Assembly: GCA_023136785.1 (NCBI GenBank)
Contig: JAGLQP010000094.1
Location: 1 to 7,124, forward strand
Direction of reading: 5' to 3'
Length of the DNA: 7,124 nucleotides
Source of the DNA: Spirochaetales bacterium
Lineage (GTDB): Bacteria > Spirochaetota > Spirochaetia > SZUA-6 > DRHE01
The notes under the pieces are model-generated. The model ran no database searches, was not told the origin of the DNA, and saw only the letters and a list, made by a program, of their open reading frames with translations. The translations under genes and the position numbers were made by a program. Shown here one piece after another: positions 1 through 5,621 of the stretch (the first letter of the stretch is position 1; the number at the start of each line of letters is the position of its first letter).

Positions 1-89
1 TCAGGGATGAAACCGGATTTGTAGATCGCATAGGCCAGTTTGATGGCATTGTTACGAACCGTACGGTATGAAAGGAAATTTTTAATCAT
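1..89 (-). CDS. Unidentified protein, N-terminal 29 codons only (runs off left edge)
   Basis: An open frame begins with ATG at 89-87, three bases after the map stop codon (TGA, 95-93), and continues without a stop to the window edge. The visible protein begins MIKNFLSYRTVRNNAIKLAY and goes on to a short Tyr/Ile-rich stretch. It is basic (several Lys and Arg) and lacks a clear signal peptide or membrane segment in the part seen. The close spacing and shared strand make it the last visible gene of the minus-strand operon, probably translated by ribosomes coming off map; the bases before the ATG contain only short GAG-type purine stretches. I do not recognise the family. From memory, treponemal map genes lie next to an HtrA-type protease gene, but these 29 residues show nothing diagnostic of one, so no function is assigned. 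Confidence 0.65.
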   Translation of the reverse strand, partial: MIKNFLSYRTVRNNAIKLAYAIYKSGFIP

Positions 90-92
90 TTC

Positions 93-857
93 TCACACTC
101 GTTCCAGTGAATGATGGAGGGTCAAAATCTCTGTGTGATCTTTGTGGATCGCTAGGGTGTGCTCGAAATGGGCGGAATCGCTGCGATCCGCCGTGACAAC
201 AGTCCAGTTGTCTTCGAGAAGCTGTACCTCCCAGGTTCCCCTGTTGATCATTGGCTCTAAAGCGATGATCATACCCGGTTTGAGCCTGGGATTCGGACCG
301 CGGGACACATAATTGGGAATCTGAGGTTCTTCGTGTTGGGCGAAACCTACTCCATGACCGCAGTACTGCCGGACTACGTCAAAACCATTCGACCTGGCAT
401 GATTGTAGATCGCTTCGGATATGTGATTGATCCGATTGCCGCACACCGCCTGTTCAATTCCCAATTCCAGGCATTCCCCGGCAATCCTGATCAGCTTTTC
501 CCGTTCCGGCGTTACTTTCCCCACCGGCAGGGTGACCGCGGCGTCGGAAAAATACCCCCTAAGGTTCACACCCAAGTCGAGGCTGACCATGTCTCCCCTT
601 TTCAACCGTCTTTTCCCGGGGATTCCGTGAATCACCTCTTCGTTCAAGGAAATACAGAGAGAAGCGGGAAAATTCATATATCCCAGGAAGGCCGGCTCCG
701 CTCCGAGGCTTCGAATGTAGTCGCGAGCGAAGTTGTCCAACTGGCCCGTGGTGATACCCTCGCCGATCATGCTTTTAAGTTTCTCGAGGGTTTCGGAGAG
801 GACAAAACCAGCCTCCCGGATCCTCCCAATCTCGGCGTCGTTTTTGAGTTTGATCAT
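93..857 (-). CDS. map: Methionine aminopeptidase, type I
   Basis: Cytosolic dinuclear-metal protease that removes the initiator Met from nascent proteins when the second residue is small. The 254-residue length fits a bacterial type Ia enzyme without an N-terminal extension. All five metal ligands are visible: Asp94 (SLDLGV), Asp105 (YFSDAAVT), His168 (GHGVG), Glu201 (LEPMI) and Glu232 (FEHTLA). The substrate-binding histidines His77 (EEVIHGIPG) and His175 (FAQHEEP) are also present, so it should be active. The ATG directly abuts the bactofilin TAA with no base between, and no Shine-Dalgarno sequence lies in the bactofilin tail, so translation probably depends on reinitiation after the bactofilin stop. 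The next gene starts three bases after its TGA. Map and bactofilin have no obvious shared job; the junction suggests only co-expression. Confidence 0.96.
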   Translation of the reverse strand: MIKLKNDAEIGRIREAGFVLSETLEKLKSMIGEGITTGQLDNFARDYIRSLGAEPAFLGYMNFPASLCISLNEEVIHGIPGKRRLKRGDMVSLDLGVNLRGYFSDAAVTLPVGKVTPEREKLIRIAGECLELGIEQAVCGNRINHISEAIYNHARSNGFDVVRQYCGHGVGFAQHEEPQIPNYVSRGPNPRLKPGMIIALEPMINRGTWEVQLLEDNWTVVTADRSDSAHFEHTLAIHKDHTEILTLHHSLERV

Positions 858-1319
858 TTATTCGGGTTCGGGTTTCGGCTCTTTCGGTTTTTCCTTCTTC
901 ACGGCTCTTTCGGTGGCGGATATCAGGCTTTCCACCTCTTCGCCGAAGGACTGGCGGATCACTTGTGTGACGTTTTCGGACTGGCCGCCGGTTATGGTGA
1001 CCATCCCCTGGATGAGCACACCACTCTCAACATTCAGCTTGGGGGTGTTGATGTTTCCGAGGACTTTGCCGTTCTCCAGAAGATCGACCTCGTCCGAGGC
1101 CGTTATGTTCCCGATCAGCGTGCCTGCGACTGTTACTTTCCTGGCATAGATATCTGTTTTGACCTTGCCGGTTGGACCGACGGTCAGGTGATCCTCCGTT
1201 TTGATTTCGCCGTCGAACTTGCCTTCGATGAGGATCGATCCGCTTACGTAGAATCGACCCTCGAAGACAGAGTTCTCTCCGATGACGCTGTTGTTCGGAA
1301 TATCGTTTCGTGTGGCCAT
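858..1319 (-). CDS. Bactofilin (polymer-forming cytoskeletal protein, CcmA/DUF583 family)
   Basis: Bactofilins form nucleotide-independent filaments, usually beneath the inner membrane, and affect cell shape and peptidoglycan placement; in spirochaetes they have been linked to helical form. The 153-residue protein shows the family pattern: short N-terminus, a right-handed beta-helix core at about residues 13-110 built from repeated Gly and hydrophobic turns (for example FYVSGSILIEGKFDGEI, ARKVTVAGTLIGNI, VESGVLIQGMVTI), and a charged C-terminal tail ending in a Lys/Pro/Glu run. There is no membrane segment. I chose the ATG at 1319 over an in-frame GTG at 1346 because AAGGAG (1330-1325) lies five bases before it, one of the best ribosome sites in the window. 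It follows a membrane-anchored TPR gene after a 54-bp gap and ends flush with map. Confidence 0.93.
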   Translation of the reverse strand: MATRNDIPNNSVIGENSVFEGRFYVSGSILIEGKFDGEIKTEDHLTVGPTGKVKTDIYARKVTVAGTLIGNITASDEVDLLENGKVLGNINTPKLNVESGVLIQGMVTITGGQSENVTQVIRQSFGEEVESLISATERAVKKEKPKEPKPEPE

Positions 1320-1324
1320 TATCG

Positions 1325-1330
1325 CTCCTT
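1325..1330 (-). promoter_or_regulatory. Shine-Dalgarno AAGGAG that sets the bactofilin start
   Basis: AAGGAG on the minus strand, five bases before the ATG at 1319. It decides between this ATG and the longer GTG reading at 1346, which would place the SD inside the coding region. It is much stronger than the sites in front of the other genes of this operon, which suggests that bactofilin is translated independently and at a higher rate. Confidence 0.8.
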
Positions 1331-1373
1331 GCTCAAATTGACGCACCTACTTCCTCGAACACTACCACGTTTC

Positions 1374-3050
1374 TTACTCCCCTTCAAGGATTCTTAAAAT
1401 CCGATGGGCGTGGAAGTTGCTGATGTCCAAATCGATCGCATACTCACACTCTCTTCGGGCGGCAGCGGTATCTCCGAGGAAAAGATACTGTTCTCCGATT
1501 CGGGAACGGATGCGGGATCTAAAGTATTCTTGTCGGTCCTCCTCTATACGAGCTTGAGAGGCGAGCACGTTCTCCGCTTCGATCAACTCTTCGATGGCTT
1601 GTTCAGGCTGCCTGGCTGTTGCCAGGAGCATTCCCAGATTGAATCGTGCCGGCCAACTCTCCTCCCGGGCCAACCTGTCTTGGAGCAGCTCGATGGCCGC
1701 TCCATAGTCTTTCCGGGCGGCTGCGAGAATTGCCCTGTAGTCCAGGAGCCACGGCTCCTGGTTTCTGGTCGTTGCCAGCTGGTAGTGCCGCAGCACCGAA
1801 TCCGCTCCGGACAAGTCGTTGAACTCCAAGAGATACAAAAACAGCTGCTCGCAGAGCATCCGGCTCTCCGGATGCTGGTTGTACAGTTTCCACAGCGCTG
1901 CCTGGTATACAACAGGAGATGCGGCGGTGTTCTTCAAATCGAGGAGAAGTGTTTGAGCTTCGTAATCCTCCTCTATCTGCTGGAGATAGTTCTGCACTAC
2001 GTCTATGGCCTGTTGGCGGTTAGCAGCGAGCGGAACGAGCACCGACAGGCTTCGGGCATAAGACAAAACCACTTCCCCGACATCTGGAAAGAGCTGATAC
2101 GCCTTCTCTTTGAAGTGATGCGCCGTTTGGCTGTCTCCATTTTGCTCCGCGATCAGAGCCACATTGAGGTAGGGTGTCCAGGCATAACGGGGGTGAGAGA
2201 CAATAGCATTCTGGTACAGGCGAAGCGCATCGTCTTTTCTGTCCAAAAGGAAATTCAGATCGGCTTCCACGATCAGGAGGTCTGCGCGATCCACGCTCTT
2301 ATTCAGTGATTGCAGGTGTACCAGGGAGATCTCCTCGTGGCCGGCATCGTAGGAAATGTAGATGCTCGGTTCTCGAAAAAGTGGGTTCTCTGCGTGGCGG
2401 TTGACAAGGGCGAATGCGCTCTCCGGGTCGCCCTCCTCCATCCACAGAAGCGCTGCATCGAGGTGGATTCTAGGATCGTCGAGCTCTGTCCCGAGACGTT
2501 GGAGCTGATAGGGGTCTCGTTGGGCGACTAAAGACAATATCTTCTTCAACTCGGGGTCCTGGTCCTGGCCGGGCAGCGTGTTCAGAATTCCGTGAAAATA
2601 GGCCTCGGCTTGCAGGTACTGCAGGCTCCCGCGTTGCTTCTTCAGCATGTTGAGAGCCTTCTCGCTGATTTGCGAGCGAATGGCCGAGTATAGATAGATC
2701 CGGGCCAGATCCGCGCTGCCGGGGATACTCCCGGATGCGGTTTTGGCGAACTTGTTCAATATAAAAAAATCATTTAGATCGTATGATATTATGTACACTC
2801 GCTTGAGGATTCGAAGGGTGCTGTACTCTCCTCGAGCCCGGCTAAGGGCCTGTTCCAAGATCTCCAGGGCCTTCTCGTAGTACCCGAGAGATATCTCGTA
2901 GTCCGTATCCGCAAGCAGTGCCTCGACCTGGGCATCTTTGCCCCGGATCCGCGTATTCCTGTTGAGGACAAAATAAATGATTCCAGCGCCGATGGCGATG
3001 AATACCAGGATGAGGAGAAGAACTAACCAAAGCCGTGAGGTTTTTTTCAA
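1374..3050 (-). CDS. Membrane-anchored TPR-repeat protein
   Basis: A 558-residue protein of unknown specific role. Residues about 7-29 are a single strong hydrophobic helix after a KKTSR start; it lacks a convincing cleavage site, so it reads as a signal anchor. The rest is helical and TPR-like: clear TPR-type helix pairs around residues 52-72 (YEISLGYYEKALEILEQAL), 257-287 (VEADLNFLLDRKDDALRLYQ), 290-320, 435-465 and 517-548. TPR arrays act as protein-docking scaffolds. The start is TTG at 3050: it overlaps the nusB stop as TTGA, the next in-frame ATG lies far inside the helical region, and beginning at TTG preserves the basic residues before the membrane helix. Translation is therefore probably coupled to nusB. 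The domain after the helix could be periplasmic or cytoplasmic, since positive charge lies on both sides. The bactofilin follows 54 bp later, making it a candidate membrane partner for the filament (inference). Confidence 0.88.
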   Translation of the reverse strand: MKKTSRLWLVLLLILVFIAIGAGIIYFVLNRNTRIRGKDAQVEALLADTDYEISLGYYEKALEILEQALSRARGEYSTLRILKRVYIISYDLNDFFILNKFAKTASGSIPGSADLARIYLYSAIRSQISEKALNMLKKQRGSLQYLQAEAYFHGILNTLPGQDQDPELKKILSLVAQRDPYQLQRLGTELDDPRIHLDAALLWMEEGDPESAFALVNRHAENPLFREPSIYISYDAGHEEISLVHLQSLNKSVDRADLLIVEADLNFLLDRKDDALRLYQNAIVSHPRYAWTPYLNVALIAEQNGDSQTAHHFKEKAYQLFPDVGEVVLSYARSLSVLVPLAANRQQAIDVVQNYLQQIEEDYEAQTLLLDLKNTAASPVVYQAALWKLYNQHPESRMLCEQLFLYLLEFNDLSGADSVLRHYQLATTRNQEPWLLDYRAILAAARKDYGAAIELLQDRLAREESWPARFNLGMLLATARQPEQAIEELIEAENVLASQARIEEDRQEYFRSRIRSRIGEQYLFLGDTAAARRECEYAIDLDISNFHAHRILRILEGE

Positions 3051-3478
3051 CGTTCTAGATTCTTACGGATTCCGTCCAATACACCGTTGATGAAGCGGTA
3101 CGACTCGTCCGTACCGAAGTCTTTGGATATATCCACGGCTTCGTCTATTGTAACCGAAGCTGGTATGTCTTTTTGGAAGAGTAGACTGTATACACTGATC
3201 CGAAGTATGGCCTGATCAACCTTGTTGAGTCTGGAAAAATCCCAGTGCTCGAGCTGGGGCGTAATATTTCTGTCCACCTCTGAAAGATTCTCTATTGTGC
3301 CCCTGGCAATGAGTCGGCCGAAATCGATACTTTCCTGATTGAATTTACTCATGCCTCTTGCATCCATCCAAGGGAAGTCCAGGATCTCATTGATCTGTGA
3401 TTGTTTGGCGGTTTCACACAGCTCGAAGGAAAACAGGGATTGAAATGCTAAAATTCGCCCTTTTCTTCTGGCGCCCAT
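3047..3478 (-). CDS. nusB: Transcription antitermination factor NusB
   Basis: NusB pairs with NusE (ribosomal protein S10), binds boxA RNA in rRNA leaders, and lets RNA polymerase read through terminators during rRNA synthesis. The 143-residue length is normal for the family. The N-terminal basic patch (ARRKGRILAFQSLF, residues 3-16) matches the RNA-binding start of NusB. The two best-conserved blocks are present: LNKVDQAILRISVYSLLF (84-101) and IDEAVDISKDFG followed by SYRFINGVLDGI (111-137). The ATG at 3478 lies 23 bp after the parvulin stop with no strong SD, and no alternative in-frame start exists in the gap. The gene ends by overlapping the TTG start of the TPR gene by four bases. The neighbouring parvulin gene matches an arrangement I recall from Treponema. 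Confidence 0.95.
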   Translation of the reverse strand: MGARRKGRILAFQSLFSFELCETAKQSQINEILDFPWMDARGMSKFNQESIDFGRLIARGTIENLSEVDRNITPQLEHWDFSRLNKVDQAILRISVYSLLFQKDIPASVTIDEAVDISKDFGTDESYRFINGVLDGIRKNLER

Positions 3479-3501
3479 GATTTCGACATGCTCGATGAGG
3501 A

Positions 3502-4557
3502 TTACCAGGAAAGGTTTTCTTCGAAGATTCGTATCTCCGCTTTCTTTTTCAACTCATCCAGAAGATCGAGTAGAGCCTGCTGGTAGTACTCCGCCTGCTT
3601 CTGCTGCAGCAACTGAGCACTGATCTGATCCCGCACGGTGCTGCTGTTCTGGGGCGGAATAGAATTGTCCAGAGCGAGAAGCCGGAAAGGAATTTTCTCA
3701 GTAACTCGAATGATATGAAAACCGATGTTTGATTGGAGAACCCTGCTGAACTGGCCAACGTCCAGCTTGAAGGGAGTTTCGAAAAACTCCTTTCCGAGCA
3801 GCTGTTTGCGGGCCTGATCATCCCTACGCAGGTAGCCAAAATCCCCACCCCTGTAACGAGAGCTCTTGTCATCGGAGTACTTCACCACCAGATCGTCGAA
3901 GGAGGCACCGTTTTGCAGCTCTCGGTATATCTCCTCAGCCCGTGTCCTGGCTTTGTTCTTCTCATCCGCCGATGCGAGGTTGCGGGTATCGATGTATATG
4001 TGCTTGAAGCGTACCATGTCCGGGGCTACAAACACGGTCTTATTGGCGTCGTAGAAATCTTCGATTTCTGATTCCGAGGGGGGGGCGATCTTGTCGAAGA
4101 AGGCCTTTTTTTTCTGCATTACGTATTTCTGCTGCAATATGGCCTTCTCCAGCTGCTCCACGTATTCTTCCCAGGTCAGGCCTGACTGGCGAAGAAGTTG
4201 TTTGAATTCCTGTTCGGTTAGCTCTCGATTCAGATTCAAACCCATACCGCCGGTCTGACGGGCCAAGGCTATACGAGAGCTTATTTCTCCCTGCGTTACG
4301 GTGATGTTTTCCATCGCCGCATCCTGTGTGATTAACATCTCGTTGATCAGTAGATCCAGCAATTTCCTGCGGTCATTGGTGGAAAGTTTGTTTTTCGTTC
4401 TCTCCTCGAGGTCCTCGAGCTGTTGCCGGAATTGTTTTACCGAAATGACCTCGAATTTCGAGAGTTTGACCGTGGCAACGGGTTTGTCAATCAGTTGCGC
4501 GAACACCACCTGGGAACCGAGAAGAAGAACTGCTGATAGAAGTAATATATGTTTCAT
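3502..4557 (-). CDS. SurA-like periplasmic parvulin peptidyl-prolyl cis-trans isomerase
   Basis: A secreted foldase/chaperone expected to help outer-membrane or periplasmic proteins fold. With the start at 4557 the protein has 351 residues: signal peptide 1-20 (KH, then LLLSAVLLL, ending VFA before Gln21), a SurA-type N-terminal chaperone region at about 22-175 (including LLDLLINEMLITQDA, 67-80), one parvulin domain at about 180-287, and a C-terminal helix rich in Gln and Lys (308-345). Parvulin marks are RFKHIYI with His186, GGDFGYL (238-243) and IGFHIIRV with His281. There is one PPIase domain, not two as in E. coli SurA. The frame could begin upstream at ATG 4602, overlapping the preceding stop, but that would bury the signal peptide, so 4557 is preferred. 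From memory, Treponema pallidum has a similar protein (Tpn39b) beside nusB. The linker carries two homopolymer tracts. Confidence 0.9.
   Translation of the reverse strand: MKHILLLSAVLLLGSQVVFAQLIDKPVATVKLSKFEVISVKQFRQQLEDLEERTKNKLSTNDRRKLLDLLINEMLITQDAAMENITVTQGEISSRIALARQTGGMGLNLNRELTEQEFKQLLRQSGLTWEEYVEQLEKAILQQKYVMQKKKAFFDKIAPPSESEIEDFYDANKTVFVAPDMVRFKHIYIDTRNLASADEKNKARTRAEEIYRELQNGASFDDLVVKYSDDKSSRYRGGDFGYLRRDDQARKQLLGKEFFETPFKLDVGQFSRVLQSNIGFHIIRVTEKIPFRLLALDNSIPPQNSSTVRDQISAQLLQQKQAEYYQQALLDLLDELKKKAEIRIFEENLSW
4078..4113 (-). repeat. Paired homopolymer tracts C8 and A8 inside the parvulin gene
   Basis: On the coding strand an A8 tract (4113-4106) is followed 20 bases later by a C8 tract (4085-4078). 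Both lie in codons of the linker between the chaperone region and the parvulin domain (QKKKAFFDKIAPPSES). Tracts of this length are prone to slippage in replication and transcription. The reading frame is intact in this copy. Confidence 0.9.
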
Positions 4558-4564
4558 TCCACCC

Positions 4565-4593
4565 AAAGTAATCACGTTAGAATGCACTGTCAA
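4565..4593 (-). promoter_or_regulatory. Candidate internal promoter for the parvulin gene (possibly leaderless)
   Basis: TTGACA (4593-4588, a perfect -35), a 17-base spacer, and TACTTT (4570-4565, three of six consensus bases including the key T, A and final T). Seven bases then lead to the A of the preferred ATG at 4557, so a transcript started here would have almost no leader. It lies in the short gap between the J-domain gene and the parvulin start. It could let the parvulin and downstream genes be expressed apart from the first gene. The weak -10 limits confidence. Confidence 0.4.
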
Positions 4594-4601
4594 GTATAGC
4601 A

Positions 4602-5411
4602 TCAACCCACGGGTATTTCCGTGTAGCCGATCTTTTCTTTCAGCTTTTTCACTCCGGGTAATTTTTGATCGAGCTTGAGTCCCTCGTCGAGATAGCTCAA
4701 GGCGAGGTCCCTCTGCCCCAAAGAGCAGTAGATTTCGGCGATTTTTTTACAGAAGAAGGCATTATCCTTGCGGGAAAAATTGTACCGGATGAGCTCCTTG
4801 ATGAAACCAATCGATGTTTGCGGCGGCAGGATGGTTACCATTTTGAAGCAGGTGATACTCCGCAGCCGTTCAATGATTTCGTCGAGAAAGTGGTGGAAAT
4901 AGGGTTGTTCCATCTCAAGAAGACACAGATGCTTGTACAATTCACAGGCACGGATGAACTCACCGTTTTTCTCCAAAGCCTCAGCTATGAGAAAAACGCA
5001 GTCCATATAGTCTTCTCTGCCCAAACAGCGTTCCAGAGAAAAGTCAGACCTGGATTGGGACAGGGAATCGTACAGTTGAAGAGCCTCGGTGGCCTCCGAA
5101 TTGAGAAGGTTGTAGAAGATGAGCTTTGACTGGGAGATCAAATCGTTGGGTCGACTCTGCAAATACTCCCGATAGTTGAACTTCGTCTTGGAAAAATGAA
5201 TGGCAAAGGCACGATCGTAGGCACTGCGTTTTTGGGGATTGCTGAGCGTCTTGTAGGCGGCCAGCAAGTTCCGCATTTTCTCATTGGAGTACTGGCGGTT
5301 TGCGTACTTTAGGTCAGGATGTAGCTCTTTCGCCCTTTTTCGAAAAGAACGCTTGATTTCGCCCGTCGAACAAGCGGGATCAAGACCTAGAACCTCGTAG
5401 TAGTTTACCAA
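4602..5411 (-). CDS. J-domain (DnaJ-like) protein with C-terminal TPR-like helices
   Basis: A 269-residue cytosolic co-chaperone-type protein. Residues 3-68 are a J domain: YYEVLGLD at 4-11, the basic helix IKRSFRKRAKELHPD with the HPD motif at 31-33 (which stimulates DnaK ATPase), and LLAAYKTLSNPQKRSAYD at 49-66. It lacks the Gly/Phe-rich linker, zinc fingers and C-terminal substrate domains of true DnaJ, so it is a specialised class C J-protein. The remainder is helical with TPR-like pairs near 134-167 and 216-249. The start must be TTG at 5411: a TAA lies in the same frame 12 bases upstream, and the next ATG would remove the HPD motif. It is the first gene of the operon. Its TGA overlaps a possible ATG of the parvulin frame. 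It may bring DnaK to the products or partners of this operon (inference). Confidence 0.88.
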   Translation of the reverse strand: MVNYYEVLGLDPACSTGEIKRSFRKRAKELHPDLKYANRQYSNEKMRNLLAAYKTLSNPQKRSAYDRAFAIHFSKTKFNYREYLQSRPNDLISQSKLIFYNLLNSEATEALQLYDSLSQSRSDFSLERCLGREDYMDCVFLIAEALEKNGEFIRACELYKHLCLLEMEQPYFHHFLDEIIERLRSITCFKMVTILPPQTSIGFIKELIRYNFSRKDNAFFCKKIAEIYCSLGQRDLALSYLDEGLKLDQKLPGVKKLKEKIGYTEIPVG

Positions 5412-5485
5412 CTCTGACCGCTCTTACCTTCGAGAGTGGCAATTCTCCACATACGCTCAAGAATTGACGTCTCCCCGAGCCGCAT
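5405..5485 (-). CDS. Possible 26-residue leader peptide ORF, overlapping the J-domain start
   Basis: Within the leader RNA an ATG (5485-5483) opens a frame of 26 codons, beginning MRLGETSILE and ending with Ser-Trp and TAA (5407-5405). The stop lies four bases beyond the start of the J-domain TTG codon (TTGGTAA), so a terminating ribosome could reinitiate on that TTG. A second in-frame ATG is codon 12, with GAG five bases upstream. Neither ATG has a strong SD, and coding by chance is quite possible at this length. No homology is claimed. Confidence 0.3.
   Translation of the reverse strand: MRLGETSILERMWRIATLEGKSGQSW
5440..5466 (-). promoter_or_regulatory. Perfect 7-bp inverted repeat / hairpin in the operon leader
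   Basis: CAATTCT and AGAATTG form a perfect 7-bp stem around a 13-base loop in the leader of the J-domain operon, downstream of the predicted transcript start. The loop contains an in-frame ATG of the leader ORF. It could be an RNA structure or a DNA operator; it is not the HrcA CIRCE element. No U-run follows, so it is not an intrinsic terminator. Confidence 0.4.
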
Positions 5486-5492
5486 ATCGGCT
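5478..5492 (-). promoter_or_regulatory. Small hairpin holding the leader ORF start codon in its loop
   Basis: AGCCG and CGGCT form a 5-bp GC-rich stem with the loop ATATG; the last three loop bases are the first ATG of the leader ORF. It lies about 20 bases after the predicted transcription start. The short stem could arise by chance. Confidence 0.3.
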
Positions 5493-5516
5493 GTGATGAA
5501 TTACTTATTTCAAGGA

Positions 5517-5545
5517 AGTATACATGATGATGATAGTATTGTCAA
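5517..5545 (-). promoter_or_regulatory. Main sigma70-type promoter of the minus-strand operon
   Basis: TTGACA (5545-5540, perfect -35), a 17-base spacer, and TATACT (5522-5517, five of six -10 bases). Transcription is predicted to start near 5510, which gives a leader of about 100 nt before the TTG start at 5411. The spacer contains three CAT repeats. This is among the best promoter matches in the window and is correctly placed to drive all seven minus-strand genes. Confidence 0.78.
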
Positions 5546-5586
5546 GGTGGATTCATCTAAACATATGTCGGTATATCTCAACTATC

Positions 5587-5616
5587 TTGCCGAATACCCG
5601 TAGTTTGTGATAGATT
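5587..5616 (+). promoter_or_regulatory. Weak candidate promoter for the membrane protein gene
   Basis: TTGCCG (5587-5592, four of six), an 18-base spacer, and TAGATT (5611-5616, four of six) with an extended -10 TGA at 5608-5610. Only five bases separate it from the ATG at 5622, so the transcript would be leaderless. That fits the lack of a good ribosome site there, but a promoter further upstream is equally possible. Confidence 0.25.
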
Positions 5617-5621
5617 GAAGC

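Noticed and set aside
333..1397. Long plus-strand open frame opposite map and bactofilin
   Set aside because: It is antisense to two clearly recognised genes, its translation resembles no protein, and it has no ribosome site or promoter.
1404..2309. Long plus-strand open frame opposite the TPR gene
   Set aside because: It is a shadow of the TPR reading frame, with low-plausibility protein sequence and a good gene on the other strand.
3041..3047. T7 run after the TPR start as a terminator
   Set aside because: On the coding strand it is an A-run (Lys codons), and no GC-rich hairpin precedes the T-run on the plus strand.
4558..4605. Longer parvulin start (ATG 4602 or TTG 4605) overlapping the J-domain stop
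   Set aside because: It would add residues ahead of a complete signal peptide (KH, hydrophobic core, VFA cleavage site), which would impair export; the 4557 start is better supported.
5524..5532. Three ATG repeats as a tandem microsatellite
   Set aside because: Only three perfect copies, within a promoter spacer; too short to call a repeat element.
5539..5567. Plus-strand TTGTCA-17-CATATG as a promoter sharing its -35 with the divergent operon promoter
   Set aside because: The -35 overlap follows simply because TTGTCAA reads TTGACAA on the other strand, and the -10 matches only three of six bases.
5524..5610. Plus-strand ORF of 28 codons (ATG ATG ATG start) with AAGGA seven bases upstream, ending just before the membrane protein gene
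   Set aside because: It overlaps the minus-strand promoter, its SD is the complement of that promoter's start region, no upstream plus-strand promoter is visible, and the peptide has no recognisable features.
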